From Phycisphaerales bacterium (lineage in GTDB: Bacteria; Planctomycetota; Phycisphaerae; SM23-33; FEN-1343), in contig PMYD01000111.1 in NCBI GenBank assembly GCA_003171335.1, positions 5,001 to 43,947 on the forward strand: a stretch of DNA of 38,947 nt, given 5' to 3'. This document shows, one piece after another, positions 8,178 to 16,114 of this stretch; position 1 is the first letter of the stretch; the number at the start of each line of letters is the position of its first letter. A model generated the notes under the pieces. It saw only the letters and a program-made list of their open reading frames with translations, had not been told where the DNA came from and did no database searches. A program made the translations under genes and the position numbers.

Positions 8178-8394
8178 TCAAATGACTAGTTTAGTTCCGT
8201 AGGATGTGCAGCTCCGCAGATATGTGGCGCAAAACGGTGCCCGAGATGCGAAATTCGTCTTGACGCCCTGCCCGGGCGCGGTAAGCTGGTCTGGGGCTGT
8301 AATCCAGCAATACTCGTGCCGGTGAAACTTGCCATTTGTGCGCCCTTGTCAACTTGTGTTTGTTCAGCCGATCAGTCTTTGGGAGAAGGACCTC

Positions 8395-10788
8395 ATGAAC
8401 AAAAGGCATGTCAATTTCACCCAGCTCCTTGGTGTGGCAATTGCATTGGTGATTTTCGCGGCCATTTGTGGGCCGGCCACGGGTGCTGACCTGCTCATGC
8501 ACCTGAGGTTCGATGAAGGTTTTGGCACGGTGGCTGCCGATTCCTCTGGCAACGGCCATACCGGTACCTTACATGGCGGGGTCACCTGGGTGCCGGGTAA
8601 GGTTGGCAATTATGCCGTCCAGTTCAACCTGAGCAGTGCCTATGTAACCATCCCCAACTTCGTTCCACCCAGCCAGTTCAGCCTGTGCTTCTGGTTCCAG
8701 CAGAATAACCATACCGGCACCCAGGCCGAGGCCCTGTTCAGTTGGGGCCAGCCCTACGGGGGCAAGAACGACGTCAACGTCTGGTTGTGGGATGCCAACT
8801 CCACCAGCCTCAACGCGCTCCTCAGCGACCTGGAAGACAGCGCCTTTACGGATTGCTCTGCGGACTGGGCGGGCGAATGCATGCTGTGCTACCCCGTCGA
8901 TTCCACCGGCGGAATCATCCCCGGCGGCGATCCCAACCTGACCAACGGCCTGTGGCACTTCTACTGCATGACCGTCGCAGCCGGTGGTGCGGGCACCACG
9001 GTGTATGTTGACGGCGTGCAGCAGGGTGGCTCGACCGCCCTGGGCGGTGCGGCCATTACCCCTAGCACCGATATCTTTATCGGCGCCCGCTACAACCTGG
9101 CCGCTAACCGCTTCTTCGGCGGCGCCATCGACGACTTGTGCATATTTGGCCGCCCCCTGTCTGCCAGCGAGGTGAAGAATCTGATGGTCGGCGTGATGCC
9201 GACGGTGCAGGTAGTGAATGAATACGTGCCCGTTCAGAATCCGCCGAATCCGCCCATCACGCTGCCGGATCCAAACACCTCTTGGGGCGACGTCAACTTC
9301 GCCTTTCCCCTTCGCTGTGACGGTCCAGTAACGCTCAATACCGAGGCGAATACCGGTCTGTCTTGGATTAACGATCCAAACGATCCGCCCCCATACTATG
9401 ACGATTACCACGCCGGCAACTATTGCCTGGATTTTGATGCGAACGGCCTGCAAGCTGAGGTGATTGCCGCCAAAGCTGGAACCGTGGTAAATGTTATAAC
9501 GTCCGAGGCAAATCATGGTCCTGTGGTCGACATTTACCACCGGAACGGATATTTTACTGAATATAGAGAATTTCGCCTGCCCAGCCACCTTCCCAGAGTC
9601 GGGCAACCTATTAATCAAGGGGACCAGATTGGCTATCTCAAGCCGGGGAATGAAAAAGGCGTTTTGCACTTTCAGGTCAAATACGAGCCCAATTATATTG
9701 CGCACTACGAACCCAATTACGATCCAAACTACCCCTTTGTCGTCCAAACAGGCCATAGCAAGGTGTCCGAACAGCACTTAGCCGGATTGACCACGGGAGG
9801 CGTTTACTTCCTTCCCACGCTTTCACCAGGTTTTCTGCTGAGCAAAGACGAACTACACCCGACCGAAATCAATGGATTGATCCAACCCACACCTCAAGTG
9901 ACTTTTGTTAAAGGGCTTGCACGCTCACAAGCGCAAAATACAAAAGTTGCCGTGGGAGACTTTGGCACTCTGCCTGGGTTTACCACAAGCGACACGGGTT
10001 TCGTAAACGCGATCGGCGGGTTGTTAACCCTGTTCACGGGGTCGCCCGTGTGGGCTGCGGCACTGGTTACCGTGTCGGACCAGGTCGATTCCGTGTCCTT
10101 TGATGTGGATTTCCAAAGCCCGCCAGGTGCCGAAGGTCTGCTCTCTGTTTTCTGGGAAGGCCAACTGATCGGCACGGTGGATGAACGATATGCCAATGAA
10201 GGCCTTAGCAATTATGCGTTTAGCCTCGGACGGCAGTTTTCTCCCGGCTTGTACACGCTGGCTTTTCGATTGGACCCCTTCACGTCCACCCAGTCGGTGG
10301 CGGCGATCACCAACGTTTCAGTTGTCAAAGTGCCAGAGCCGGTCAACCAGCCTCCGTTGGTTGATGCCGGCGCAGACGCCACGGTGATGATGCCCAACGG
10401 CGTGATGTTGGCCGGCGCGGTGAGCGATGACAATCTTCCCAACGGCACGTGCACGGCCGCCTGGAGCATGGTTTCCGGCCCCGGCACCGTCGCTTTCGCC
10501 AATCCGGCCGCCGCCAGCACGACGGCCACGTTCTCGACGGCCGGCACGTACATGCTGCAACTGACGGCCAGCGACTCGGTCCTGACGGGCACGAGCAACG
10601 TAACGGTGACCGTTTTGGCGCCCGCCGACTTCAACGGCGATGGCAAGGTCGATGGTGTGGACTTCCTGATCTGGCAGAGCCATTACCCCACCGCCAGCGG
10701 GGCCACGCCCGATGGCGGCGATGCCAACGGCGATGGGAAGGTCGATGGTGTGGACTTCCTGATCTGGCAGGCGAATTACCACGGGTAG
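8395..10788 (+). CDS. secreted LamG / M23-like / PKD protein with dockerin-like tail
   Basis: Starting at ATG 8395 (GGAGAAGGA just upstream) gives 797 residues with a signal peptide at 1 to about 31, cleaved near ATGA. Residues about 33-265 form a LamG (concanavalin-like) domain. Residues about 330-430 resemble a LytM/M23 peptidase fold: H339 and D346 (HAGNYCLDF), H382 (IYHRNGYFTEY) and H425 (VLHF). The usual HxH has become V423-L-H425, and H-x3-D is stretched, so it is probably degenerate or atypical. A PKD/Ig-like module follows at about 650-740. The last 55 residues hold two EF-hand-like repeats (DFNGDGKVDGVDFLIWQ and DANGDGKVDGVDFLIWQ), a type I dockerin-like tail that probably binds Ca2+. 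A weak promoter-like pair (TTGACG 8260, TAAGCT 8282) lies upstream. The role is probably extracellular binding; the partner is unknown. Confidence 0.88.
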   Translation: MNKRHVNFTQLLGVAIALVIFAAICGPATGADLLMHLRFDEGFGTVAADSSGNGHTGTLHGGVTWVPGKVGNYAVQFNLSSAYVTIPNFVPPSQFSLCFWFQQNNHTGTQAEALFSWGQPYGGKNDVNVWLWDANSTSLNALLSDLEDSAFTDCSADWAGECMLCYPVDSTGGIIPGGDPNLTNGLWHFYCMTVAAGGAGTTVYVDGVQQGGSTALGGAAITPSTDIFIGARYNLAANRFFGGAIDDLCIFGRPLSASEVKNLMVGVMPTVQVVNEYVPVQNPPNPPITLPDPNTSWGDVNFAFPLRCDGPVTLNTEANTGLSWINDPNDPPPYYDDYHAGNYCLDFDANGLQAEVIAAKAGTVVNVITSEANHGPVVDIYHRNGYFTEYREFRLPSHLPRVGQPINQGDQIGYLKPGNEKGVLHFQVKYEPNYIAHYEPNYDPNYPFVVQTGHSKVSEQHLAGLTTGGVYFLPTLSPGFLLSKDELHPTEINGLIQPTPQVTFVKGLARSQAQNTKVAVGDFGTLPGFTTSDTGFVNAIGGLLTLFTGSPVWAAALVTVSDQVDSVSFDVDFQSPPGAEGLLSVFWEGQLIGTVDERYANEGLSNYAFSLGRQFSPGLYTLAFRLDPFTSTQSVAAITNVSVVKVPEPVNQPPLVDAGADATVMMPNGVMLAGAVSDDNLPNGTCTAAWSMVSGPGTVAFANPAAASTTATFSTAGTYMLQLTASDSVLTGTSNVTVTVLAPADFNGDGKVDGVDFLIWQSHYPTASGATPDGGDANGDGKVDGVDFLIWQANYHG

Positions 10789-10944
10789 AAACGAAGCGCG
10801 TGCAGCGTAGCTGCACTCCACAGAATCCGGCTGGGGCGGCGGCCTGAAAGGGCTACCGCCCCTGTTTCTCTGTCGTCCAGGATTCGCCTTGAGCACCCAA
10901 GTTAGGCGTGATACCCTGCCGCCATCATCTGGCCAGAGGCGCAC

Positions 10945-11565
10945 ATGAACATGGGCGGACTGTTGGTGTCAATCGCGGTCCTGTCTAGCGCGATAGCGCT
11001 ACTGGCGACGGCCGGCCCGGCGGGGGCGGTTGGACCCGCCGCGATCGCCATCCCCCGCGTGGAGGGGATCACGATCGACGGGAAGGCGGAGGACTGGGGC
11101 GAGGGCGGCTTTCGCATCAACATTCTGGGCCCCGATGTCGAGGGTCCGCCGCCCCAGCGGTTTGACGGGTGCCTGCGCATCGGCTGGGATGACCGCGGGC
11201 TGCTCGTGCTGGCGGTCGTGCACGACACCGTGCCTTTCGAGGCCGCCCAGCCCGATCAGATCTGGCGGTACGACCACGTGTACGTGCTGGTGACTGCGCC
11301 CAGCGGGGAGATGTACGAGGTGTGTGTCGCGCCGGGACGGTATCCCAAGCCGTCGCCGCCGCGCCTTTACGCCCCCGGCGACCGGCGAAAGCCCGCCGCT
11401 GACAATGCGACCGCAAAGGTCACCGCCGAGCGGACGATCGCGCCCGACGGCTACACGATGGAACTGCTGCTGCCGTGGGCGGCCATGAACATCACGCCCG
11501 CCATCGGCGCCCGGATGAGCCTGCGGGTGGCTTCCGGCAGCGCGGATGAAGACCGGCGACGGTGA
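10945..11565 (+). CDS. secreted CBM9-like sugar-binding domain protein, possibly truncated
   Basis: This 206-residue protein has a signal peptide (residues 1 to about 28, ending AGPAGA) followed by one domain resembling carbohydrate-binding module 9 / DOMON-like folds: ITIDGKAEDWGE, LRIGWDDRGLLVLAVVHD, and TMELLLPWAAM near the end. In this family further beta strands normally follow the ELxxPW segment. Here the protein stops soon after in ADEDRRR, and a GTGTGCAGC palindrome begins 11 nt past the stop, so 3' truncation is possible. ATG 10951 is an alternative start. It follows the LamG/dockerin gene in the same direction but with a 156-nt gap. Likely exported and sugar-binding; the ligand is unknown. 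Confidence 0.7.
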   Translation: MNMGGLLVSIAVLSSAIALLATAGPAGAVGPAAIAIPRVEGITIDGKAEDWGEGGFRINILGPDVEGPPPQRFDGCLRIGWDDRGLLVLAVVHDTVPFEAAQPDQIWRYDHVYVLVTAPSGEMYEVCVAPGRYPKPSPPRLYAPGDRRKPAADNATAKVTAERTIAPDGYTMELLLPWAAMNITPAIGARMSLRVASGSADEDRRR

Positions 11566-11576
11566 AGTCGGCAGGG

Positions 11577-11597
11577 TGTGCAGCTCTGCTGCACACG
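11577..11597. repeat. GTGTGCAGC palindrome
   Basis: GTGTGCAGC (11577-11585) pairs perfectly with GCTGCACAC (11589-11597) around a 3-nt loop, 11 nt after the CBM9-like gene. The same palindrome recurs in the direct repeat at 36937-37244 and, in weaker form, near 10800 and 11731. Confidence 0.75.
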
Positions 11598-11796
11598 AGA
11601 CGACATCGCCGGGGCGCCCAGGGGGGGGCGGGTCTAGCGCTAGAGAACAGCTTTCCCGAGCGCCGGGGGCGAGAGACTGCCCATCTGACGCAACGGACAT
11701 GTTGTAAGCCGACCGTCCTGCCAAATGGTTCCGTGTGCAGCGAAGCTGAACACGCTACCCTCTGGATTTCCGCAAGGGGCAGAAGAAGTGGCCTTT

Positions 11797-11851
11797 CCCT
11801 TTAGCCTGTGTCCCTTTAGCCTGGTCCCTTTGGCCTGATCCCTTTGGATTT
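11797..11851. repeat. short tandem repeat of CCCTTTAGCCTG
   Basis: Four head-to-tail units of 14-15 nt begin at 11797, 11812, 11826 and 11840: CCCTTTAGCCTG twice, CCCTTTGGCCTG, and CCCTTTGG diverging into an A/T-rich tail. A related sequence in the opposite sense (GGGACAGGGCTAA) precedes the transposase remnant at 14403, which suggests a link to that transposase family. Confidence 0.7.
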
Positions 11852-12547
11852 ATTTAAGATTTCTGTCCCTTTTGGCATCCTCTAAAATGATGACTCCGCG
11901 GTTATCGCCACAACGACATCAATGACGCCCTTCTATGAATGCTACCGCCATGCGCATATCGTCTTACAACGCTCATGCCGTCACACCACCGGACAGCACT
12001 GGGTCCTGAACCCTCTTGCTCCCAATAAGCGGCCCATCTTGTTTTGCGATTCTCGACCGCTACTATTGTCCTAGTGGGGCATATGGATGCGACGGACAGA
12101 GTACTAGTCCAGGGGGCTTTTCTCCCCTAACGCGTGCGGCTGTCGCATCGACGGCCGGACTCCGGCCAGGCAAGCACCTCCGAGATTCACATGAAGACGC
12201 AGGGGGAATCGACGCCACTGGTTGCGAAGCGTCCCGCCGGTTCGAGGGGCACGACCCAGACACGCTTGGTCGTGCACGATCAGGGTCGATTGCACCCGCC
12301 CCGGTGCGCCGTTGAACCAGGACAATGCACCGCGGATCGCCTGTCCCCCTTCAGGACCCATTACAACATGGTCCGCCCTTTCGACGCCCGGGGGAGAGCC
12401 CCCCCCGTGCCTCAGGGACCACTCTTGGAATGGCAAAAGCCGTCCGGCGGTCGGACGGACTTTGGTCAGGTGCTCAGTGGAACCGGGCGCGCGCCCGTTT
12501 CACACCCACCTGTTGCAGGGACTTCATGACAACAGAGGAGATTGGAA

Positions 12548-13933
12548 ATGACACGCAAAACACTGATTCTGCTTGCGATCATGGCACTCACCAGTTTTTC
12601 ACTACAGGCACAGGCCACCATCATACTGGGCACGGCGGGGGACTTTGGGGTCCTGGGCGGCACGACCGTGACCAATACCGGCCTATCCATCATCGACGGA
12701 GGAAATGTGGGGGTCAGCCCAGGTTCCGCGATCACGGGCTTCCCGCCCGGGACCGTGGTGGCACCCTTCACGATACACGCGGCGGACGCTGTGGCGCTTC
12801 AGGCTCAGAATGATCTCACCACTGCGTACAACGCTGCGGCAGGCTTGGCGCCGACGCAGAACTTAACCGGCCAAGATCTTGGGGGACTCACGCTCCTGCC
12901 GGGAGTGTATTTCTTCTCGTCATCGGCTCAACTGACAGGAACGCTCACCCTCAACGCCATGGGCGACCCGAATGCGCAGTTCGTTTTCCAGATCGGGAGT
13001 ACGCTGACAACCGCGAGTAACTCCTCGGTCGTGATGATCAATGACGGCAACATGCCAGGATGCGACGTGTTCTGGCAGGTTGGGAGCTCCGCGACGCTCG
13101 GTACGGGCACTGCGTTCGAAGGACATATTCTGGCGCTCACGAGCATCACCCTGACCACCGGCGCAAGCATTCTGGATGGGAGTGCCTTGGCGCGTAATGG
13201 CGCGGTGACACTCGATACCAACACCATCACCAACTGCGTTCCAGAGCCGGTAACAATGACTCTGGTTCTCCTCGGCGGGCTGCTGGGACTGCGCCGGCGC
13301 TTGGGCGCCATGAGAGCCTCTCGCCGAGATGCTCGACGCGAGTATGACTGTGCGTTACCGGGTGGGAAAAGCGAGAGGATACATGTGCTGGGCATCCTCT
13401 TCGCCTTGGGCTTGGCTTTGTTGGCAACGCCGGCGGCACAAGCCGGAATCATTACCTTCAATACGAGTTGGGAAGACTCCTCTTCTCTGGCAATGGCCGA
13501 TACCAGCGCAACCTTGGACGATACGACGTCGACTTTAAACGTCGCGGAAGATTACATCGGCCTTGATGGTTCTACCCTCAGTTGCAGCGGAACGACCGAT
13601 TCGGATCCCTGCATTCACATCACAAAGACCGTGACGAACCATTCGTCCCTTCCATGGACGGGGTATGAAATTGACGTGAGCGGCACGAATGTCTTGGGAA
13701 TCGCCGACACGGCATGCTGTGATGTGTTCCGCACCATCAGCGAGGATGGGAACCGGATCATTTGCAGCGGCCCCGGCACGGTGGGCATTGGCCAATCAGT
13801 TACGTTCGATTTTGACGTAACCATTGGGGAGGGATTGTTCTGCCTGGACATTCATCAGTGCCCTGTTCCCGAGCCGGCCTCCTTGTCGCTGCTGGGGTTG
13901 GGGGTCGCGATGCTGCCGCGCCGTCGCCCCTAG
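12548..13933 (+). CDS. in-frame fusion of a DUF3494 (ice-binding-like) protein and a second PEP-CTERM protein
   Basis: ATG 12548 has AGGAG about 8 nt upstream and gives 461 residues. Residues 1-26 are a signal peptide (ending QAQA). Residues about 27-230 match the DUF3494 / IBP-1 family: DFGVLGGTTVTNTG, GVSPGSAITGFPPG, LPGVYFF and FVFQIGS. Some members bind ice, others serve in adhesion. At residue 231 a PEP-CTERM signal begins (VPEPVTMTLVLLGGLLG, then RRR). Instead of stopping, the frame continues through a second signal-peptide-like segment (VLGILFALGLALLATPAAQA) into a beta-rich domain of about 150 residues, and ends in another PEP-CTERM signal (VPEPASLSLLGLGVAMLPRRR). An in-frame GTG at 13385 preceded by GAGAGGA could start the second protein on its own. 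Both halves are likely exported and anchored by an exosortase. It may be two genes whose separating stop was lost. Confidence 0.85.
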   Translation: MTRKTLILLAIMALTSFSLQAQATIILGTAGDFGVLGGTTVTNTGLSIIDGGNVGVSPGSAITGFPPGTVVAPFTIHAADAVALQAQNDLTTAYNAAAGLAPTQNLTGQDLGGLTLLPGVYFFSSSAQLTGTLTLNAMGDPNAQFVFQIGSTLTTASNSSVVMINDGNMPGCDVFWQVGSSATLGTGTAFEGHILALTSITLTTGASILDGSALARNGAVTLDTNTITNCVPEPVTMTLVLLGGLLGLRRRLGAMRASRRDARREYDCALPGGKSERIHVLGILFALGLALLATPAAQAGIITFNTSWEDSSSLAMADTSATLDDTTSTLNVAEDYIGLDGSTLSCSGTTDSDPCIHITKTVTNHSSLPWTGYEIDVSGTNVLGIADTACCDVFRTISEDGNRIICSGPGTVGIGQSVTFDFDVTIGEGLFCLDIHQCPVPEPASLSLLGLGVAMLPRRRP

Positions 13934-14040
13934 CAACACGGTTTCATTGTAATTGAGCGGCCACTTGCGTTTGCGACAAATGGGGAAAAGGAGGGGCAAA
14001 CAGGGGGCAGGCACATCGTTCCCCACTTGTCTTGGCCACA

Positions 14041-14071
14041 TGCCGTGGCTGCGATCTCCGCAGCCACGGCA
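14041..14071. repeat. 13-bp perfect hairpin, CCGTGGCTGCG family, copy 2
   Basis: TGCCGTGGCTGCG (14041-14053) pairs perfectly with its complement at 14059-14071 around the 5-nt loop ATCTC. It lies about 110 nt past the fused PEP-CTERM gene and could stop transcription, but no T tract follows and the motif is dispersed elsewhere in the window. Confidence 0.75.
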
Positions 14072-14133
14072 TTCAGGTCGCCTTACAGCCGGCACACGAC
14101 ACGAATGTCGCAGCCGAGAAAGGGAACTGACGA

Positions 14134-14265
14134 ATGTACCGCAAATGGATCGCGAGCTTTGACAGACTGTTCTTCCTGACGCTGGTCTCGGTGCCCACGG
14201 TGCTGCTGCTGCACAAGGTGGGGCTGTGGGTCAACTCCGTGTTCTCCGCCCCGCTTTTCGGCTAG
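14134..14265 (+). CDS. 43-residue single-pass membrane peptide
   Basis: ATG 14134 to TAG 14263-14265 encodes 43 residues. The N-terminus is basic and aromatic (MYRKWIASFDRLFF), residues about 13-26 and 31-42 are hydrophobic (LTLVSVPTVLLL; GLWVNSVFSAPLFG), and a His-Lys pair sits between them. A purine-rich AAAGGGAA lies about 8-10 nt upstream. The codons are GC-rich at third positions like the neighbouring genes. I do not recognise the family. It stands alone between repeats, so it could be a genuine small membrane protein or a chance frame. Confidence 0.45.
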   Translation: MYRKWIASFDRLFFLTLVSVPTVLLLHKVGLWVNSVFSAPLFG

Positions 14266-14402
14266 TCCTGGGCCCGGCGGGCTTGTAGCGATGAAGACAT
14301 GAAAAGGGGATGCAACAGGGTCTGGAGGAACCCTTTCTTGCTCCTGAGTGGGACAAAGGGGACGGACACAGGGGACAGGGCTAACCGGGACATGCTACTT
14401 CT

Positions 14403-14480
14403 CCGTCGAAGAGTGGCTCCCGGGTCCTGCCGGGGATGCCGCATCAGATCACCCAGCGTGGCAACCAGGAATGGCAAGCG
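14403..14480 (+). pseudogene. remnant of an IS200-like (Y1/REP-associated) transposase N-terminus
   Basis: One frame reads SRVLPGMPHQITQRGNQEWQ (MPHQITQRGN from 14436). This matches the highly conserved start of IS200/REP-associated tyrosine transposases (VxPGxPHHVTQRGNR). Nothing downstream continues the domain: the catalytic HUH and Tyr region is absent. Just upstream lie short repeats (GGGACAGGGCTAA) of the type seen at 11797-11851. It is a decayed N-terminal fragment. Confidence 0.65.
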
Positions 14481-14559
14481 TTTAGGGGACCGAGTTGTCG
14501 AGTGGCCACGGGCCCCGGCGAGCCCCGAGCGGCCAATTCCCCCGCCTGCTGCAAAATGC

Positions 14560-14587
14560 TTCCACCTGGCGGCGGCGGGCTTATAAT
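14560..14587 (+). promoter_or_regulatory. possible promoter of the STN-domain gene
   Basis: A perfect TATAAT (14582-14587) lies about 92 nt upstream of ATG 14680. The -35 position (TTCCAC, 14560, 16-nt spacer) matches poorly. The call rests on the -10 hexamer in otherwise GC-rich DNA. Confidence 0.35.
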
Positions 14588-14679
14588 GAGGGCGGTAAAG
14601 TTTTCCGCCGTGGGGTTTAGCAGATGCCAGAAGAACGGTCTACGATCTTCCGATGGTGCTTGGCCGAAGGAGGCGCGGT

Positions 14680-15963
14680 ATGAAATCGCGAGTGCGTTGG
14701 GTCAGCGCGGTGTGCTTGATTTCCTGCCTGGTCTGGGTTGCCGCTGGCTCGGCGCTGGCGCAGGTGGCCCAAAGCCAACCCGCGCGCCAGGATGCGGCCG
14801 CGGCGGTGCTGCCGGCGCCTTCGGCGGTGGACGTGGCCACCAAGGTGCTGCCGACGCTGGCGCTGGAGAACGCGACGCTGGTGCAGGCGCTGGGCGCCAT
14901 CGCCCAGCAGTCGGGCGCGCGGCTGGCGGTGGATTGGCAGGGCTTGGCGCGCGTGGGGGCGACGGCCGAGTCCAAAGTGACGGCGGCGGGCGAAAAGGTG
15001 CCCGTGGCCAGGGCGCTGGACATGGTTCTGGCCGGCGTCAAGGACATCAAGGCCCCGCTGGGCTGGACGATTTATTCCAATGTGTTCCTTATCACCTCAC
15101 AAATGCAGATCATGAACCTGCGGCGGTTCTCAGACGCCATGCGCACGGTTGGCCACGTGGAGAATGCCGCCGGCTCGCCGCGCCCCGGCGCTGCCAGCGC
15201 ACCGTCGGCCCAGCAGCAAGCGGCGACGCAGGAAAGAATCACCGGCCACATGGATTTTCAGTACGAGCAGGTGCCGCTGGAGGATGTGATTTCCTCGCTG
15301 CGGACGCGCACGGGGCTGAATATTGTGGTCAATTGGCACGCGCTGGAGCGGACGGGCGTGGAGAAGACCAGCCCGGTAACGCTCAATGTTTCCGGCGTGC
15401 CGCTGGCGCAGGGGCTGGACCTGATCTTCATGACGTTCAATGGCAACAAGACGCCGCTGGAGCGCGTGTACTGGGAGATGCGCGACAACGTTCTGTCCAT
15501 CACCACCGGGGCGGTACTTGATACGCAGATGGAGACGCGAATCTACGATGTGGCCGACCTGCTGCTGGTGGTGCCCGATTTCGCGCCCCAGAGCACGCTG
15601 GGCAACAACACCGCCGGCGCCAACACGACCGGCAACACCGGCACGACCGGCATCAACACCGGGATGAACGCGAATTCAAGCGGCATGTCCAATTCGCCCG
15701 GGCGCAGCGGCGGCTACTCCAGCGGCTCGTACGGCAGCACACCCTCGCAGAGCCCATCGCCCAATTCCGGCCTGGGCACCGGTCAGGGCGGCATGACCAG
15801 CCCGACCGCCGGTCCGGAAGATGCACTGGTGACCACGGTGCAGAACATGATCGGGCCGGAGTATTGGCAGCCGGCGGGCAAAGGGACGGTTCGAATCTTC
15901 AAAGGCAAGATGATCATCAACCAGAGCCGGCTGGGGTTCATGCTGCTGGACCGGGGACTGTGA
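14680..15963 (+). CDS. exported protein with two secretin N-domain (STN-like) repeats
   Basis: ATG 14680, with GAAGGAGG 7 nt upstream, gives 427 residues; this beats a TTG 27 nt earlier. Residues 1 to about 27 are a signal peptide (ending GSALA). Two related modules follow, each with the LxxALxxIAxQSGxxLxVDW pattern of the secretin/TonB short N-terminal domain: about 55-150 (LVQALGAIAQQSGARLAVDW) and about 190-285 (LEDVISSLRTRTGLNIVVNW). A Gly/Asn/Ser/Thr-rich linker (about 310-375) leads to a C-terminal segment around VRIFKGKMIINQS. No secretin channel domain is present, so it is not a complete secretin. It probably acts in the periplasm. Proteins with repeated STN-like domains are frequent in Planctomycetes; their role is unknown to me. 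Confidence 0.82.
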   Translation: MKSRVRWVSAVCLISCLVWVAAGSALAQVAQSQPARQDAAAAVLPAPSAVDVATKVLPTLALENATLVQALGAIAQQSGARLAVDWQGLARVGATAESKVTAAGEKVPVARALDMVLAGVKDIKAPLGWTIYSNVFLITSQMQIMNLRRFSDAMRTVGHVENAAGSPRPGAASAPSAQQQAATQERITGHMDFQYEQVPLEDVISSLRTRTGLNIVVNWHALERTGVEKTSPVTLNVSGVPLAQGLDLIFMTFNGNKTPLERVYWEMRDNVLSITTGAVLDTQMETRIYDVADLLLVVPDFAPQSTLGNNTAGANTTGNTGTTGINTGMNANSSGMSNSPGRSGGYSSGSYGSTPSQSPSPNSGLGTGQGGMTSPTAGPEDALVTTVQNMIGPEYWQPAGKGTVRIFKGKMIINQSRLGFMLLDRGL

Positions 15964-15980
15964 CAGGAAGGCCTGGAGTC

Positions 15981-16100
15981 GTGGCACGGGCGTCTCGCCC
16001 GGGAGTGGCACGGCCATCTTGGCCGTGCTCCAGCAGTTCTTTCCTGTGCGCCACGGGCGAGACGCCCGTGGGACTCATGGGCGAGACGCCCATGCCACGT
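15981..16100. repeat. foldback repeat, GGCACGGGCGTCTCGCCCGTG family, copy 2
   Basis: This copy has the same order of palindromes as 6091-6281: CACGGGCGTCTCGCCCG, CACGGCCATCTTGGCCGTG, CACGGGCGAGACGCCCGTG, ATGGGCGAGACGCCCAT. Its right half is nearly identical to 6228-6276. It lies between the converging STN-domain and CYTH genes, where it could terminate both transcripts. Confidence 0.85.
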
Positions 16101-16114
16101 TCTCACACACCTTC

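Larger units (their letters stand above)
11566..12547. other. 982-nt gene-poor stretch with palindromes and tandem repeats
   Basis: No gene is supported. The left part contains a GTGTGCAGC palindrome (11577-11597), a weaker GTGTGCAGC-type palindrome near 11731-11750 and a CCCTTTAGCCTG tandem repeat (11797-11851). From 11880 to 12540 the base composition is less GC-rich. One frame near 12350-12420 reads HYNMVRPFDARGRAPP, faintly like the end of a DDE integrase, too weak to call. The last 150 nt should contain the promoter of the DUF3494 gene; I see no clear hexamers. Confidence 0.5.

Noticed and set aside
10888-10917. Promoter for the CBM9-like gene (TTGAGC, then TACCCT)
   Set aside because: Only a few consensus bases match; not distinguishable from chance.
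12350-12420. HYNMVRPFDARGRAPP, similar to the end of a DDE integrase
   Set aside because: Only about 16 residues, no catalytic Asp/Glu motif in any nearby frame, and no terminal inverted repeats. It could be chance.
13310-13312. ATG as the start of the second half of the fused PEP-CTERM ORF
   Set aside because: It is in frame but lacks a ribosome site and would put 25 polar residues before the signal helix. GTG 13385 fits better if a separate start is used.
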